From Bacteroidaceae bacterium (lineage in GTDB: Bacteria > Bacteroidota > Bacteroidia > Bacteroidales > Bacteroidaceae), in the NCBI GenBank assembly GCA_017471185.1, contig JAFUVZ010000070.1:1-46112 (forward strand): a DNA stretch of 46,112 bases. The letters are read 5' to 3'. Shown one piece after another: positions 24,665 to 32,547 of this stretch. A program made the position numbers and the translations under genes. The notes under the pieces are model-generated. The model was not told the origin of the DNA. It worked only from the letters and a program-made list of their open reading frames with translations, and ran no database searches. How positions within the stretch are numbered: the first letter of the stretch is position 1; each line of letters opens with the position of its first letter.

Positions 24665-26206
24665 ATGGCACAAGAAGATGTTTTCAAAAAGATTGTGGCG
24701 CACTGCAAGGAGTATGGTTTCGTGTTCCCGAGTAGTGACATTTATGACGGACTGGCTGCTGTTTATGACTATGGTCAGAATGGTGTGGAACTGAAAAACA
24801 ACATCAAGCAGTACTGGTGGCAGAGTATGGTACTGCTGCATGACAATATCGTCGGCATCGACTCAGCTATCTTTATGCACCCTACTATCTGGAAGGCAAG
24901 CGGACATGTGGATGCGTTCAACGATCCATTGATTGACAACCGTGACTCTAAGAAACGCTATCGTGCCGACGTACTGATTGAGGACGAGATTGCCAAGTAT
25001 GACGACAAGATCAACAAGGAGGTAGTGAAGGCTGCCAAGCGTTTCAAAGAGAATTTTGACGAGGAAAAATATCGCGCTACCAGCCCTCGTGTACTGGAAC
25101 TCCAACAAAAGCGTGACGCCTTGCATGCACGCTATAGTGCAGCTATGAACGCAATGGACTTGAACGAGCTTCGTCAGATTATCCTCGATGAAGAGATTGT
25201 CTGCCCTATCAGCGGCACCAAGAACTGGACTGAGGTTCGACAGTTCAACCTGATGTTCTCTACTGAGATGGGATCAACGGCTGATGGCGCCATGAAAGTT
25301 TACCTGCGCCCTGAGACGGCACAGGGTATCTTCGTGAACTACCTCAATGTGCAGAAAACAGGCCGTATGAAGATTCCTTTCGGTATCGCACAGATCGGCA
25401 AGGCTTTCCGTAACGAAATCGTGGCTCGCCAGTTCATCTTCCGCATGAGAGAATTTGAGCAGATGGAGATGCAGTTCTTCGTTCGCCCTGGCACAGAAAT
25501 GGAATGGTTCAGCAAATGGAAGGAAACCCGTATGAAATGGCACCAGGCCTTGGGCTTCGGAGCCGACCACTATCGTTTCCACGATCACGAGAAACTGGCT
25601 CACTATGCCAATGCCGCTACTGATGTGGAATTTCTCATGCCGTTCGGCTTCAAGGAGGTTGAGGGTATCCATAGCCGTACTAACTTTGACCTCAGCCAGC
25701 ATGAGAAGTTCTCTGGAAAGAGCATCAAGTACTTTGACCCTGAAACCAACGAGAGCTATACTCCGTATGTCATCGAGACAAGTATCGGTGTTGACCGTAT
25801 GTTCCTAAGCGTGATGAGTGCCGCTTATACTGAGGAGCAGTTGGAGAATGGTGAAACACGTGTGGTGTTGAAGCTGCCCGCAGCTCTGGCTCCTGTCAAG
25901 CTGGCTGTGTTGCCACTAGTGAAGAAAGACGGTCTGCCTGAGAAGGCTCGTGAGATTGTGAACGATCTGAAGTTTCACTTCAACACCATTTACGATGAGA
26001 AGGATAGCATCGGTAAGCGTTACCGCCGCCAAGACGCAGTGGGTACTCCTTACTGCGTGACCGTTGATCATGACACGCTCAACGACAACTGTGTGACCTT
26101 GCGTAACCGTGACACCATGCAGCAGGAACGTGTGGCCATCAGCGAGCTGAACGCTATCATTGCAGACCGTGTGAACATCACCAGTCTGCTTAAAAAACTC
26201 CAATGA
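24665..26206 (+). CDS. glyS: Glycyl-tRNA synthetase, single-chain (alpha2) type
   Basis: This 513-residue class II aminoacyl-tRNA synthetase is of the single-chain dimeric type, not the two-subunit GlyQ/GlyS type. Motif 2 is in FRNEIVARQFIFRMREFEQMEMQ. The region TSIGVDRMFLSVM provides motif 3, and a C-terminal anticodon-binding domain begins near ALAPVKLAVLPL. It charges tRNA-Gly with glycine and ATP. A well-placed -7 element lies upstream. The FKBP lipoprotein gene begins 1 bp after the stop, so the two are cotranscribed. Confidence 0.96.
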   Translation: MAQEDVFKKIVAHCKEYGFVFPSSDIYDGLAAVYDYGQNGVELKNNIKQYWWQSMVLLHDNIVGIDSAIFMHPTIWKASGHVDAFNDPLIDNRDSKKRYRADVLIEDEIAKYDDKINKEVVKAAKRFKENFDEEKYRATSPRVLELQQKRDALHARYSAAMNAMDLNELRQIILDEEIVCPISGTKNWTEVRQFNLMFSTEMGSTADGAMKVYLRPETAQGIFVNYLNVQKTGRMKIPFGIAQIGKAFRNEIVARQFIFRMREFEQMEMQFFVRPGTEMEWFSKWKETRMKWHQALGFGADHYRFHDHEKLAHYANAATDVEFLMPFGFKEVEGIHSRTNFDLSQHEKFSGKSIKYFDPETNESYTPYVIETSIGVDRMFLSVMSAAYTEEQLENGETRVVLKLPAALAPVKLAVLPLVKKDGLPEKAREIVNDLKFHFNTIYDEKDSIGKRYRRQDAVGTPYCVTVDHDTLNDNCVTLRNRDTMQQERVAISELNAIIADRVNITSLLKKLQ

Positions 26207-26207
26207 C

Positions 26208-26825
26208 ATGAAGAAACTGACAAACATATTGATTACCCTCGCTATCCTGGCTGGCTTCATGGCTTGCCAGGAGGTGAAGGAGGCTGGGGAATTCGACAAC
26301 TGGAAAGAGCGTAATACCGCTTTCGCTGACTCACTCAATTCACTGACCTCTGGGAGGGAAGTCATCACGGCTTCAGAGACAGATGCCATGGAGCTGGGCA
26401 GGCTTTATGCCATAGAGACCAATACCAGCACCAGCATCACTAAGCAGTATATCTATGTGAAGAAGCTGAGCGCCAACCAGAGTGGCTTGCGTCCTTATTA
26501 TACAGACAGGGCATCAGTTTACTACTATGGCACTTACATCACTGGTACTCGTTTCGATGGCAACTTCAAAGGTCTCAGCGGTGCCCTCAGAGATCTTAAC
26601 GGTTCCGTCAACCTGCCTACAGAATTCGACTCCCCCACAGAATTTGCCGTCAATGGAAATATTGTTTCAGGATGGAAGGCAGCCTTGCAGCACATGCGCG
26701 AGGGAGAACGCTGGATGGTCTATATCCCCTACGAGAGCGCCTATGGCAAGAGTGACAGCGGCACAGTGCCAGCCTACTCCCTGCTTTGTTTCGATATGAT
26801 TATCGATAAAGTAAAACGCCAGTAA
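26208..26825 (+). CDS. FKBP-type peptidyl-prolyl isomerase lipoprotein
   Basis: This 205-residue protein has a lipoprotein signal (ILAGFMAC, Cys20), a helical N-terminal part, and an FKBP-like domain. The domain includes FDGNFK, VSGWKAALQHMREGERWMVYIPYESAYG and a closing PAYSLLCFDMIIDKV, the usual pattern of Bacteroidetes FKBP lipoproteins. These catalyse proline cis-trans isomerisation and assist folding in the periplasm. The conserved W-x-x-A-L segment is present. The gene follows glyS by 1 bp. A strong hairpin at 26841-26877 lies just after its stop. Confidence 0.85.
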   Translation: MKKLTNILITLAILAGFMACQEVKEAGEFDNWKERNTAFADSLNSLTSGREVITASETDAMELGRLYAIETNTSTSITKQYIYVKKLSANQSGLRPYYTDRASVYYYGTYITGTRFDGNFKGLSGALRDLNGSVNLPTEFDSPTEFAVNGNIVSGWKAALQHMREGERWMVYIPYESAYGKSDSGTVPAYSLLCFDMIIDKVKRQ

Positions 26826-26840
26826 TAAACATAAAAGAAC

Positions 26841-26877
26841 AAGTTCCATTACAAATTCAGTCTTTGTAATGGAACTT
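26841..26877. terminator. Terminator overlapping the 3' end of the sugar kinase gene
   Basis: AAGTTCCATTACAAA and TTTGTAATGGAACTT form a perfect 15-bp stem with a 7-base loop. One arm codes the last residues of the minus-strand kinase (KFHYK). The minus strand has a T-rich run after the hairpin, so it mainly ends the salvage operon, and it would also block reading from the FKBP gene. Confidence 0.75.
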
Positions 26878-27696
26878 CACAAGCCCTTCCATAGGGCTTT
26901 TTTCTATTTGTCCGATGTGTATGCCCAGCCCTTCAGCGGCTTCATGCAGAACATCCCTGAAAAACCAACCTACAGAACCACATATCTGCACAGGATAATT
27001 TTGATAATCATATTGCATCACGTTTCTCTTGAAGAAGGCCTCGAAGTTGTCAAGCACCAGTTGCCGTACCTTCGGCTCACCGATATGCTCCAGGATGAAA
27101 GGAGCGAAGCTGGCTAAGAAACGGTTTGGCAACGGCTCACGATACACCTTGTCGATTACCTTGCTCACGTCCATACAGTATTTTTCCTGAAACTCCTGCT
27201 TCAGTTCCTCTCCCAGCTGGTTCTTGAACAAATCGCTGATAAACAGCCTGCCCAATACGGCTCCGCTACCTTCATCGCCCAAGATATAGCCCAAAGAAGA
27301 GACATTCTTGGTGATTTCCTCCCCATTATAGAAGCAAGAGTTAGAGCCTGTGCCAATGATGCAGGCTATGCCAGGGGCATGACCACACAAGCCACGTGCC
27401 ACAGCCAGCATATCCGTGTTCACCTCGCAATGTTTCACGATACGTAACTGACTGTGTAACACACGTTGCATCACAGCCACCTTATCATAGATACACCCTG
27501 CCCCATAGAAATACACCTCCTCCAGTTCCACGACGGGTAACTGGGGGATTAATGCCGTAGCCAGTTCATAGCCCAGTTCCTCTCCCGTCAGTTGGAAAGG
27601 GTTCAAACCTTTGGTCGCAATATCTTTCCTGTATCTCCTCTCACCCAGGAGACACCAGTCGGTTTTGGTAGATCCACTGTCAGCAATCAATATCAT
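26857..27696 (-). CDS. BadF/BcrA-family sugar kinase (GlcNAc/MurNAc kinase type)
   Basis: This 279-residue ASKHA-fold kinase has the phosphate-1 loop ADSGSTKTDW at 5-14, a CIIGTGSNSCFYNG phosphate-2 segment, and GYILGDEGSGAVLGR. It belongs to the BadF/BadG/BcrA/BcrD ATPase group, whose bacterial sugar-phosphorylating members include N-acetylglucosamine kinase and the MurNAc kinase MurK of Tannerella and Clostridium. As the last gene of an operon with an AmpG-like permease and an SSS transporter, it probably phosphorylates an amino sugar from cell-wall turnover. The exact sugar is inferred. No MurQ etherase is in the window. Its stop lies inside the terminator hairpin. Confidence 0.85.
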   Translation of the reverse strand: MILIADSGSTKTDWCLLGERRYRKDIATKGLNPFQLTGEELGYELATALIPQLPVVELEEVYFYGAGCIYDKVAVMQRVLHSQLRIVKHCEVNTDMLAVARGLCGHAPGIACIIGTGSNSCFYNGEEITKNVSSLGYILGDEGSGAVLGRLFISDLFKNQLGEELKQEFQEKYCMDVSKVIDKVYREPLPNRFLASFAPFILEHIGEPKVRQLVLDNFEAFFKRNVMQYDYQNYPVQICGSVGWFFRDVLHEAAEGLGIHIGQIEKSPMEGLVKFHYKD

Positions 27697-27756
27697 AGTT
27701 TTCAGTTATTCCAAGCTTTTCGCTGTAAAATTAAAACATCTCATTGACAAAAGCAA

Positions 27757-29031
27757 CTATCGGGCTTCCTTTTTCTCAGTTTCGTCAATCTTTACCAAGG
27801 CGCATACGCCTAAAGTAGCCAGACTGCACACCATCACCCAAATGAAGAAGCCTGTATAGCCTAATTGTTCCTGCAACCACCCTGCCCCCATGCCAGGCAG
27901 CATCATGCCCAGTGCCATGAAAGCCGTACAGATGGCGTAGTGTGCCGTAGCCTGCGAACCCCGTGAGTAATAGATGAGGTAAAGCATATAAGCCGTGAAA
28001 CCAAAGCCATAGCCAAGTTGTTCCAGCAAGATGCCAGCTGACACTACATACAGGTTTCCAGGCTGATATATGGCGAACAATACATAGATGAGATTTGGAA
28101 TCACCAGACTGAGCGCCATAGGCCAGAGCCAGCGTTTCAAGCCTCCTTTTGAGGCACAGATGCCTCCAATGATACCTCCGATGGTAAGCCCAAGTATGCC
28201 CACCGTGCCGTATGCCACACCTACCTCAGAGGTGCTCAGCCCCAAGCCTCCCTGCTCCAAAGGATCCAAGAGGAAAGGATTGATGAGTTTCACAAGCTGC
28301 GCTTCCGGCAGGCGGTACAGCAGCATGAAGAGGAAGCCTATCCACGCCTGCTTCTTACTGAAGAAAGACACAAAGGTCTGATAGAAGCCCTCCACGATAC
28401 TCTTCACATTGGCCTCTGAAGCCTCCTTGTCAATGGCTGGACGAGGTAAAGCGAACCTATGGTAGAGAAAGAACGCAATGAACAGGGCTGCCAGTATATA
28501 AAAGGTGAAACTCCAAGCCAGATGAACGTCCATGTGCTTCTCCAGTTCGCCAGCCAAGATTACCAGCAGTCCTTGTCCTGCTATGGTAGCTATGCGGTAG
28601 AAGGTGCTTCTGATGCCCACGAAGAAAGCCTGGTCGCCCTCATTCAGAGCCAGCATGTAAAATCCGTCGGCAGCAATGTCATGAGTAGCAGAGCTGAAAG
28701 CCACGAGCCAGAACATCGCCAACGACCAGGCGAAGTAGTCGGGCAAAGGCAAAGTGAACGCCACGCCTGCGAATCCTGCTCCTATGAGCAGCTGCATCAT
28801 GGTAATCCACCAGCGTTTGGTCTTGATCAAGTCCACAAACGGACTCCAGAAGGGCTTGATGACCCAAGGCAGATATAGCCATGAAGTATAGAGGGCGATA
28901 TCCGTATTCGATATGCCCAGTTTCTTGTACATAATTACTGAGATGGTCATTACTGCCACGTATGGCAATCCTTCAGCCAGATACAGCGTAGGAATCCAAA
29001 ACCAACTCTTTGAACGTTGACCGTTTTCCAT
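27757..29031 (-). CDS. AmpG-like MFS permease
   Basis: This 424-residue, 12-helix major facilitator protein has WIPTLYLAEGLPYVAVMTISV at the start, then WVIKPFWSPFVD and SSATHDIAADGFYMLAL. That pattern marks the AmpG/PAT group, which imports anhydro-muropeptides from the periplasm or acetyl-CoA-like solutes. Muropeptide uptake fits its neighbours. The start ATG at 29031 lies in a heptad array, giving the N-terminus MENGQR. It lies 6 bp after the SpoIID gene and 60 bp before the kinase gene. Confidence 0.87.
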   Translation of the reverse strand: MENGQRSKSWFWIPTLYLAEGLPYVAVMTISVIMYKKLGISNTDIALYTSWLYLPWVIKPFWSPFVDLIKTKRWWITMMQLLIGAGFAGVAFTLPLPDYFAWSLAMFWLVAFSSATHDIAADGFYMLALNEGDQAFFVGIRSTFYRIATIAGQGLLVILAGELEKHMDVHLAWSFTFYILAALFIAFFLYHRFALPRPAIDKEASEANVKSIVEGFYQTFVSFFSKKQAWIGFLFMLLYRLPEAQLVKLINPFLLDPLEQGGLGLSTSEVGVAYGTVGILGLTIGGIIGGICASKGGLKRWLWPMALSLVIPNLIYVLFAIYQPGNLYVVSAGILLEQLGYGFGFTAYMLYLIYYSRGSQATAHYAICTAFMALGMMLPGMGAGWLQEQLGYTGFFIWVMVCSLATLGVCALVKIDETEKKEAR

Positions 29032-29038
29032 TATCCAT
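29011..29038 (-). repeat. Heptad array at the SpoIID / AmpG-like junction
   Basis: Four in-phase 7-bp units (ATGGATA, ATGGAAA, ACGGTCA, ACGTTCA) run from the SpoIID stop into the permease gene. The ATG at 29031 is the first three bases of the second unit. The 20-base stretch ATAATGGAAAACGGTCAACG is identical to one at the O-methyltransferase start on the other strand (41202-41221). Confidence 0.75.
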
Positions 29039-30369
29039 TAATACATCCTATCCACTTTCGCACCCTTGTAATAGTGCAGCAGTATCTCCTTATAGTTATA
29101 GCCTCGCTCACCCATCATAGCGGCACCTATCTGGCACAAACCTACACCATGCCCCCAACCTGCACCATGCAGGATAAACCGATCAGGCACCTCGCCTTCA
29201 CCTTCCTTCTCCACGACAAAGGCTGAACTAAACAGATGGCTGTGTGACAAAGATTTGCGAATCTCCAGCTCCTTACCAATAATCCACGTCAGCTTACTGC
29301 CTATAATTTTGAATCTGTAGATACGTCCGCTTGTGCCTCGTGCCAATGGCACCAGGTCGATGATGTCACCGAAATCCATCCCTGTACGTTCTCGGATGAT
29401 GTCCTGCAGCTCCTGCTGGGTGTAAGAAACCTTCCATCGGTAGAAGTCAATTGTCTCACGGTCGTAGTTCACCAATACCTGACTCAATATCTTCTGGTCA
29501 TTGGTATGACAGAAAGCGTCAGGCTCATCCATAATCCATTTTTCTGCCTCTGTCTCCTTTGTCAGGTCTGGAGCGGGACCTTCCTGACTATTGTCGGGAG
29601 TAGCCTTGAGATAAGGCAGCCGACGGTCTTCCCAACAGGTAGCGAACTCCTCGCTCACTCCGCCACAGCATTTGGAGAAGCGTGCATCGCAAATCTCACC
29701 GTTATAGATCAGGATCTCGCCTTCCGTTTCCTCCACAGCCTGCTTGACGGCTGGTGTGGTGGCTCTCGTCACCCCCTGGTAGCGTTGACAATGGTCATCA
29801 GCACACACGTCATAATACCTGTGGGCAGAACGGTTATACCATCTGATGGTCTCTCCGTCACCCGTATGTACGCAATCTTCATTATTTTCTTTATTCTTAC
29901 TGACGAGTTGGGCAAGTAGCCAACTACGTGAGATGACAGCATGAGCCTTGAGCAATTCCAGTGAGGCATCTGCGCTCATTTCGCTGCTGATTACACTCAC
30001 CAGATAACGCTCCGTGTTTATCAGGTTAATAGCCGTTACCTGCTCATCCTCAATGATAAACCTCAAAGCCCCCTGGAAGCTTTGATCCTCATGCTGTTGC
30101 CAGTGGAAGTTCTTGCCAATCATCACGTCCTTCAGTTCAAACAGATTCTTCTCAGGCGAGTCAGTAGGGAAGAACAGAAGTTCGTGAAACGTTTCGTCAT
30201 TCCAGGAAAAAGCCCCTTCAGTATAGTTTACCTCCTGCCACCCGCTTACAATCTTCTCCTTCACTCCCGACTGTTCTCCTTTGGGTGCTATCACATGATA
30301 GATGCCGTGCAGATGGAAAGAGATGGCTTTGCTCGTCAATAATCCTACTTGTATCTCAGGTTCTTGCAT
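29038..30369 (-). CDS. SpoIID/LytB-domain protein, no signal peptide
   Basis: This 443-residue protein has a SpoIID domain. INTERYLVSVISSEM carries the presumed catalytic glutamate (Glu130), followed by SADASLELLKAHAVISRSW, a CGGVSEE segment and the closing HGAGWGHGVGLCQIGAAMMG. SpoIID proteins are lytic transglycosylases that cleave peptidoglycan strands lacking stem peptides. Unlike typical family members it has no signal peptide or membrane helix (it starts MQEPEIQVGLLTSK), so it may act in the cytoplasm on imported fragments. The start overlaps the DUF4922 stop by 14 bp. It lies in the salvage operon. Confidence 0.88.
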   Translation of the reverse strand: MQEPEIQVGLLTSKAISFHLHGIYHVIAPKGEQSGVKEKIVSGWQEVNYTEGAFSWNDETFHELLFFPTDSPEKNLFELKDVMIGKNFHWQQHEDQSFQGALRFIIEDEQVTAINLINTERYLVSVISSEMSADASLELLKAHAVISRSWLLAQLVSKNKENNEDCVHTGDGETIRWYNRSAHRYYDVCADDHCQRYQGVTRATTPAVKQAVEETEGEILIYNGEICDARFSKCCGGVSEEFATCWEDRRLPYLKATPDNSQEGPAPDLTKETEAEKWIMDEPDAFCHTNDQKILSQVLVNYDRETIDFYRWKVSYTQQELQDIIRERTGMDFGDIIDLVPLARGTSGRIYRFKIIGSKLTWIIGKELEIRKSLSHSHLFSSAFVVEKEGEGEVPDRFILHGAGWGHGVGLCQIGAAMMGERGYNYKEILLHYYKGAKVDRMY

Positions 30370-31180
30370 ATTTCTTTATATTTGTCATAAACAATCCTAT
30401 TTCATTTTCTTGCCAGCAAACCTCCTGCAAGATGTGTTCTATGTCTGCAGCACTGATACGCAGGAAGTCATGCTCCCTCACCGTGATGAATACACCTCCT
30501 AAATCTACTGATGCAGGACTGATAATCATCTGTTCCTCACCCTCGGCAAAATAGCATGTCGGACGATGTTTCGTCCTCACGAAGATGAAGGTAATCCATT
30601 GTCCTTCTTCATAGTAGGTCAGTACGTTCACCATCTTCCGGGGCAATGATTCCATGATTCCGCCAAACAGAGTTATGGCATCCTCCTGGCTTTCGGCAAT
30701 CATCATCAGTGTGTTTCGAGGCGCATCTTCCATCAGATGCAGCCTGGCTTGACCCACCACCGCCAGATGATCACCAATGCGGTCCTGCCATTCGTCCTCT
30801 ATTGGCATGAAATGCCGGCTCCCTGCCTGAAAGTGCATGTGGTCGGGAGCAGAAGCCCCGCATTTCGGTCCGTTGTAAAACACGGTATATTCAGGCAGGT
30901 CCTTCGCAAGCTGCAGCATGTCGCCAAGCCGTCCCTGCAAGGTTTGCGGTGTATGCCCGTAGGTAGGAATTGTGAGGTGCTTGGGGAATATCGGATACGG
31001 ATTCTCCAGTATCTCATACCTCCCCTGATAGTCAATGCTCTTCTGCCCTGCAGGCCTGTTCTCCTTACACAGGAAACAAGGTCTCTGGGCGATAGACGCA
31101 TTATCCACCTTCGCAGCCGAAGAGCGCACACGCTCTTTGTTAAATTGAACGGCAAAGGTTGAACACTGAACATTGAACAT
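30356..31180 (-). CDS. DUF4922 protein, GalT/Ap4A-phosphorylase-like
   Basis: This 274-residue cytoplasmic protein has CFLC at 35-38, resembling the zinc site of galactose-1-phosphate uridylyltransferase, and a GPKCGASAPDHMHFQAG segment with HxHxQ at 114-118. That motif is the nucleotidyl-histidine signature of the GalT/Ap4A phosphorylase branch of the HIT superfamily, so a nucleotidyl transfer or phosphorolysis reaction is likely. DUF4922 is my recollection of the family. The start ATG at 31180 overlaps the GT2 stop by 1 bp (TAATG). An ATG at 31216 would overlap more. The first 14 residues ([14 protein letters not shown]) are encoded by heptad repeats. Confidence 0.78.
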   Translation of the reverse strand: MFNVQCSTFAVQFNKERVRSSAAKVDNASIAQRPCFLCKENRPAGQKSIDYQGRYEILENPYPIFPKHLTIPTYGHTPQTLQGRLGDMLQLAKDLPEYTVFYNGPKCGASAPDHMHFQAGSRHFMPIEDEWQDRIGDHLAVVGQARLHLMEDAPRNTLMMIAESQEDAITLFGGIMESLPRKMVNVLTYYEEGQWITFIFVRTKHRPTCYFAEGEEQMIISPASVDLGGVFITVREHDFLRISAADIEHILQEVCWQENEIGLFMTNIKKYART

Positions 31181-31187
31181 TATCCAT
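31139..31187 (-). repeat. Heptad array at the GT2 / DUF4922 junction
   Basis: Seven in-phase 7-bp units (ATGGATA, then ATGTTCA-like copies and related ones) span the GT2 stop and the ATG at 31180, then run 40 bp into the coding region. The start codon is the first three bases of a unit. Confidence 0.75.
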
Positions 31188-32547
31188 TGACGAAAAGTCT
31201 TGCTTTCAATTCCCATGTCCTGATCCTATCCTTATATAAATTATTAGCGTTCAACTGGAAAGCATTCAGTGCTGCATCAGAGTTGCCACTCCATCTGCGG
31301 CACAGATACACCACATCATACACGCGTCCTATCTGATAACGCCTGCTCACAGCCAGACCTACTGCATAATCCTCTCCATAGCTCGTGTTTGGGAATCCAA
31401 TCCCTCTGATAACAGGGGTGAAGAAAGCTCTCGGTGCTCCCAGTCCGTTGATACGCAACGCATTGTTACGCCCGTTCTCAGGAGTCCATTCGCGATGGTC
31501 AATGATGCCAGGAGGCAAAGTGTTCAGCTCGAAATCGGTCATGCGGTAAGTGCCCACCACCATCGCACATTGCTGCTCGTAGAATGCCCTTACCATCTTG
31601 CTGAGGGTATCCGTGCCGCTATAGAGATCGTCACTGTCCAACTGCACGGCAAATCTGCCACATTCCGGATGGTTAATGCCAAGGTTCCAGCATCCCCCGA
31701 TGCCCAGGTCGTCCCGCTCCGGCACCAAATGCACCATTCGTTCGTCTTCCGCCAGCTGCTGTAGCAGTTCGGTAGTGCCGTCAGTAGAATGGTTGTCAAC
31801 CACAATCACGTTGAACTTGAAATCCGTCTGCTGAGCCAGTGCCGACTTCACGGCATCCCTGATAGTCTGCACCCTGTTTTTCACAGGAATGATGACAGAT
31901 GCCTCATATTCAAAATCCCCTTGATTGAAATCAACCTCCTCAAAACGTGGTTCCATGTATGCCCCAATCTCCTTCAGATGCTCCGTGCAAGCCTGTTCCA
32001 TCTCTATCTGCCTCTCCCTGTTACGAGGGTCCACATAGTCAAACTGCTTCTGCCCGCTCTGCCTCAGGTCCTTTTCTAACTCCGTATAGAGATATTCGTT
32101 GATTCTCACAAAAGGGATAGAAAGGGGAGGTGACATGAAGCGACGGAGGGGTATGTTGCTTAGCTTCAGCCTCAAGTCATAAAACCCAGCGTAGCGGTAG
32201 TCAGCATTCATCATACTCGCAGCCTCCTTTAAGGCATCAGTACGAATCAGCACCACAGCACCGAAATCAAAGTCATCACGCAGCGAACCAGCCTGATAGT
32301 CAATCACAGGTGCCTGCTCTCTCATCCCATTCTTCACCACATATCTGTCGCTATACACCATTACAGCACCAGACTCCTCTATCACCCTCAACATACGCTC
32401 CTGAGCCAGATAGCCCCATTCCACCCCTGTATCCTTGATATACAGCCAGGTGAATTGTCCCGTTGCTTCCTCCGCTATCCGCTTTATCTCAGTGGAAGGG
32501 GAATTATTGAATTGACAATTATTCATTATCATCTTATCATTATTCAT
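31180..32547 (-). CDS. Two-part GT2-like glycosyltransferase
   Basis: This 455-residue cytoplasmic protein has a complete GT-A domain from about residue 216: [30 protein letters not shown] at 247-262, GGCWNLGI, and the metal-binding DSDD at 304-307. It ends with a [13 protein letters not shown] segment near 400. The first 200 residues look like a decayed second GT-A half ([35 protein letters not shown]). Family 2 enzymes transfer sugars from nucleotide donors; acceptor and donor are unknown. The ATG at 32547 overlaps the transporter stop by 4 bp and sits in a heptad array, so the N-terminus [10 protein letters not shown] is repeat-encoded. Confidence 0.82.
   Translation of the reverse strand: MNNDKMIMNNCQFNNSPSTEIKRIAEEATGQFTWLYIKDTGVEWGYLAQERMLRVIEESGAVMVYSDRYVVKNGMREQAPVIDYQAGSLRDDFDFGAVVLIRTDALKEAASMMNADYRYAGFYDLRLKLSNIPLRRFMSPPLSIPFVRINEYLYTELEKDLRQSGQKQFDYVDPRNRERQIEMEQACTEHLKEIGAYMEPRFEEVDFNQGDFEYEASVIIPVKNRVQTIRDAVKSALAQQTDFKFNVIVVDNHSTDGTTELLQQLAEDERMVHLVPERDDLGIGGCWNLGINHPECGRFAVQLDSDDLYSGTDTLSKMVRAFYEQQCAMVVGTYRMTDFELNTLPPGIIDHREWTPENGRNNALRINGLGAPRAFFTPVIRGIGFPNTSYGEDYAVGLAVSRRYQIGRVYDVVYLCRRWSGNSDAALNAFQLNANNLYKDRIRTWELKARLFVNG
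32506..32547 (-). repeat. Heptad array at the transporter / GT2 junction
   Basis: Six in-phase 7-bp units of the ATGAATA/ATGATAA/ATTGTCA type begin exactly at the GT2 start codon, which overlaps the transporter stop, and run into the GT2 coding region. Confidence 0.7.
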
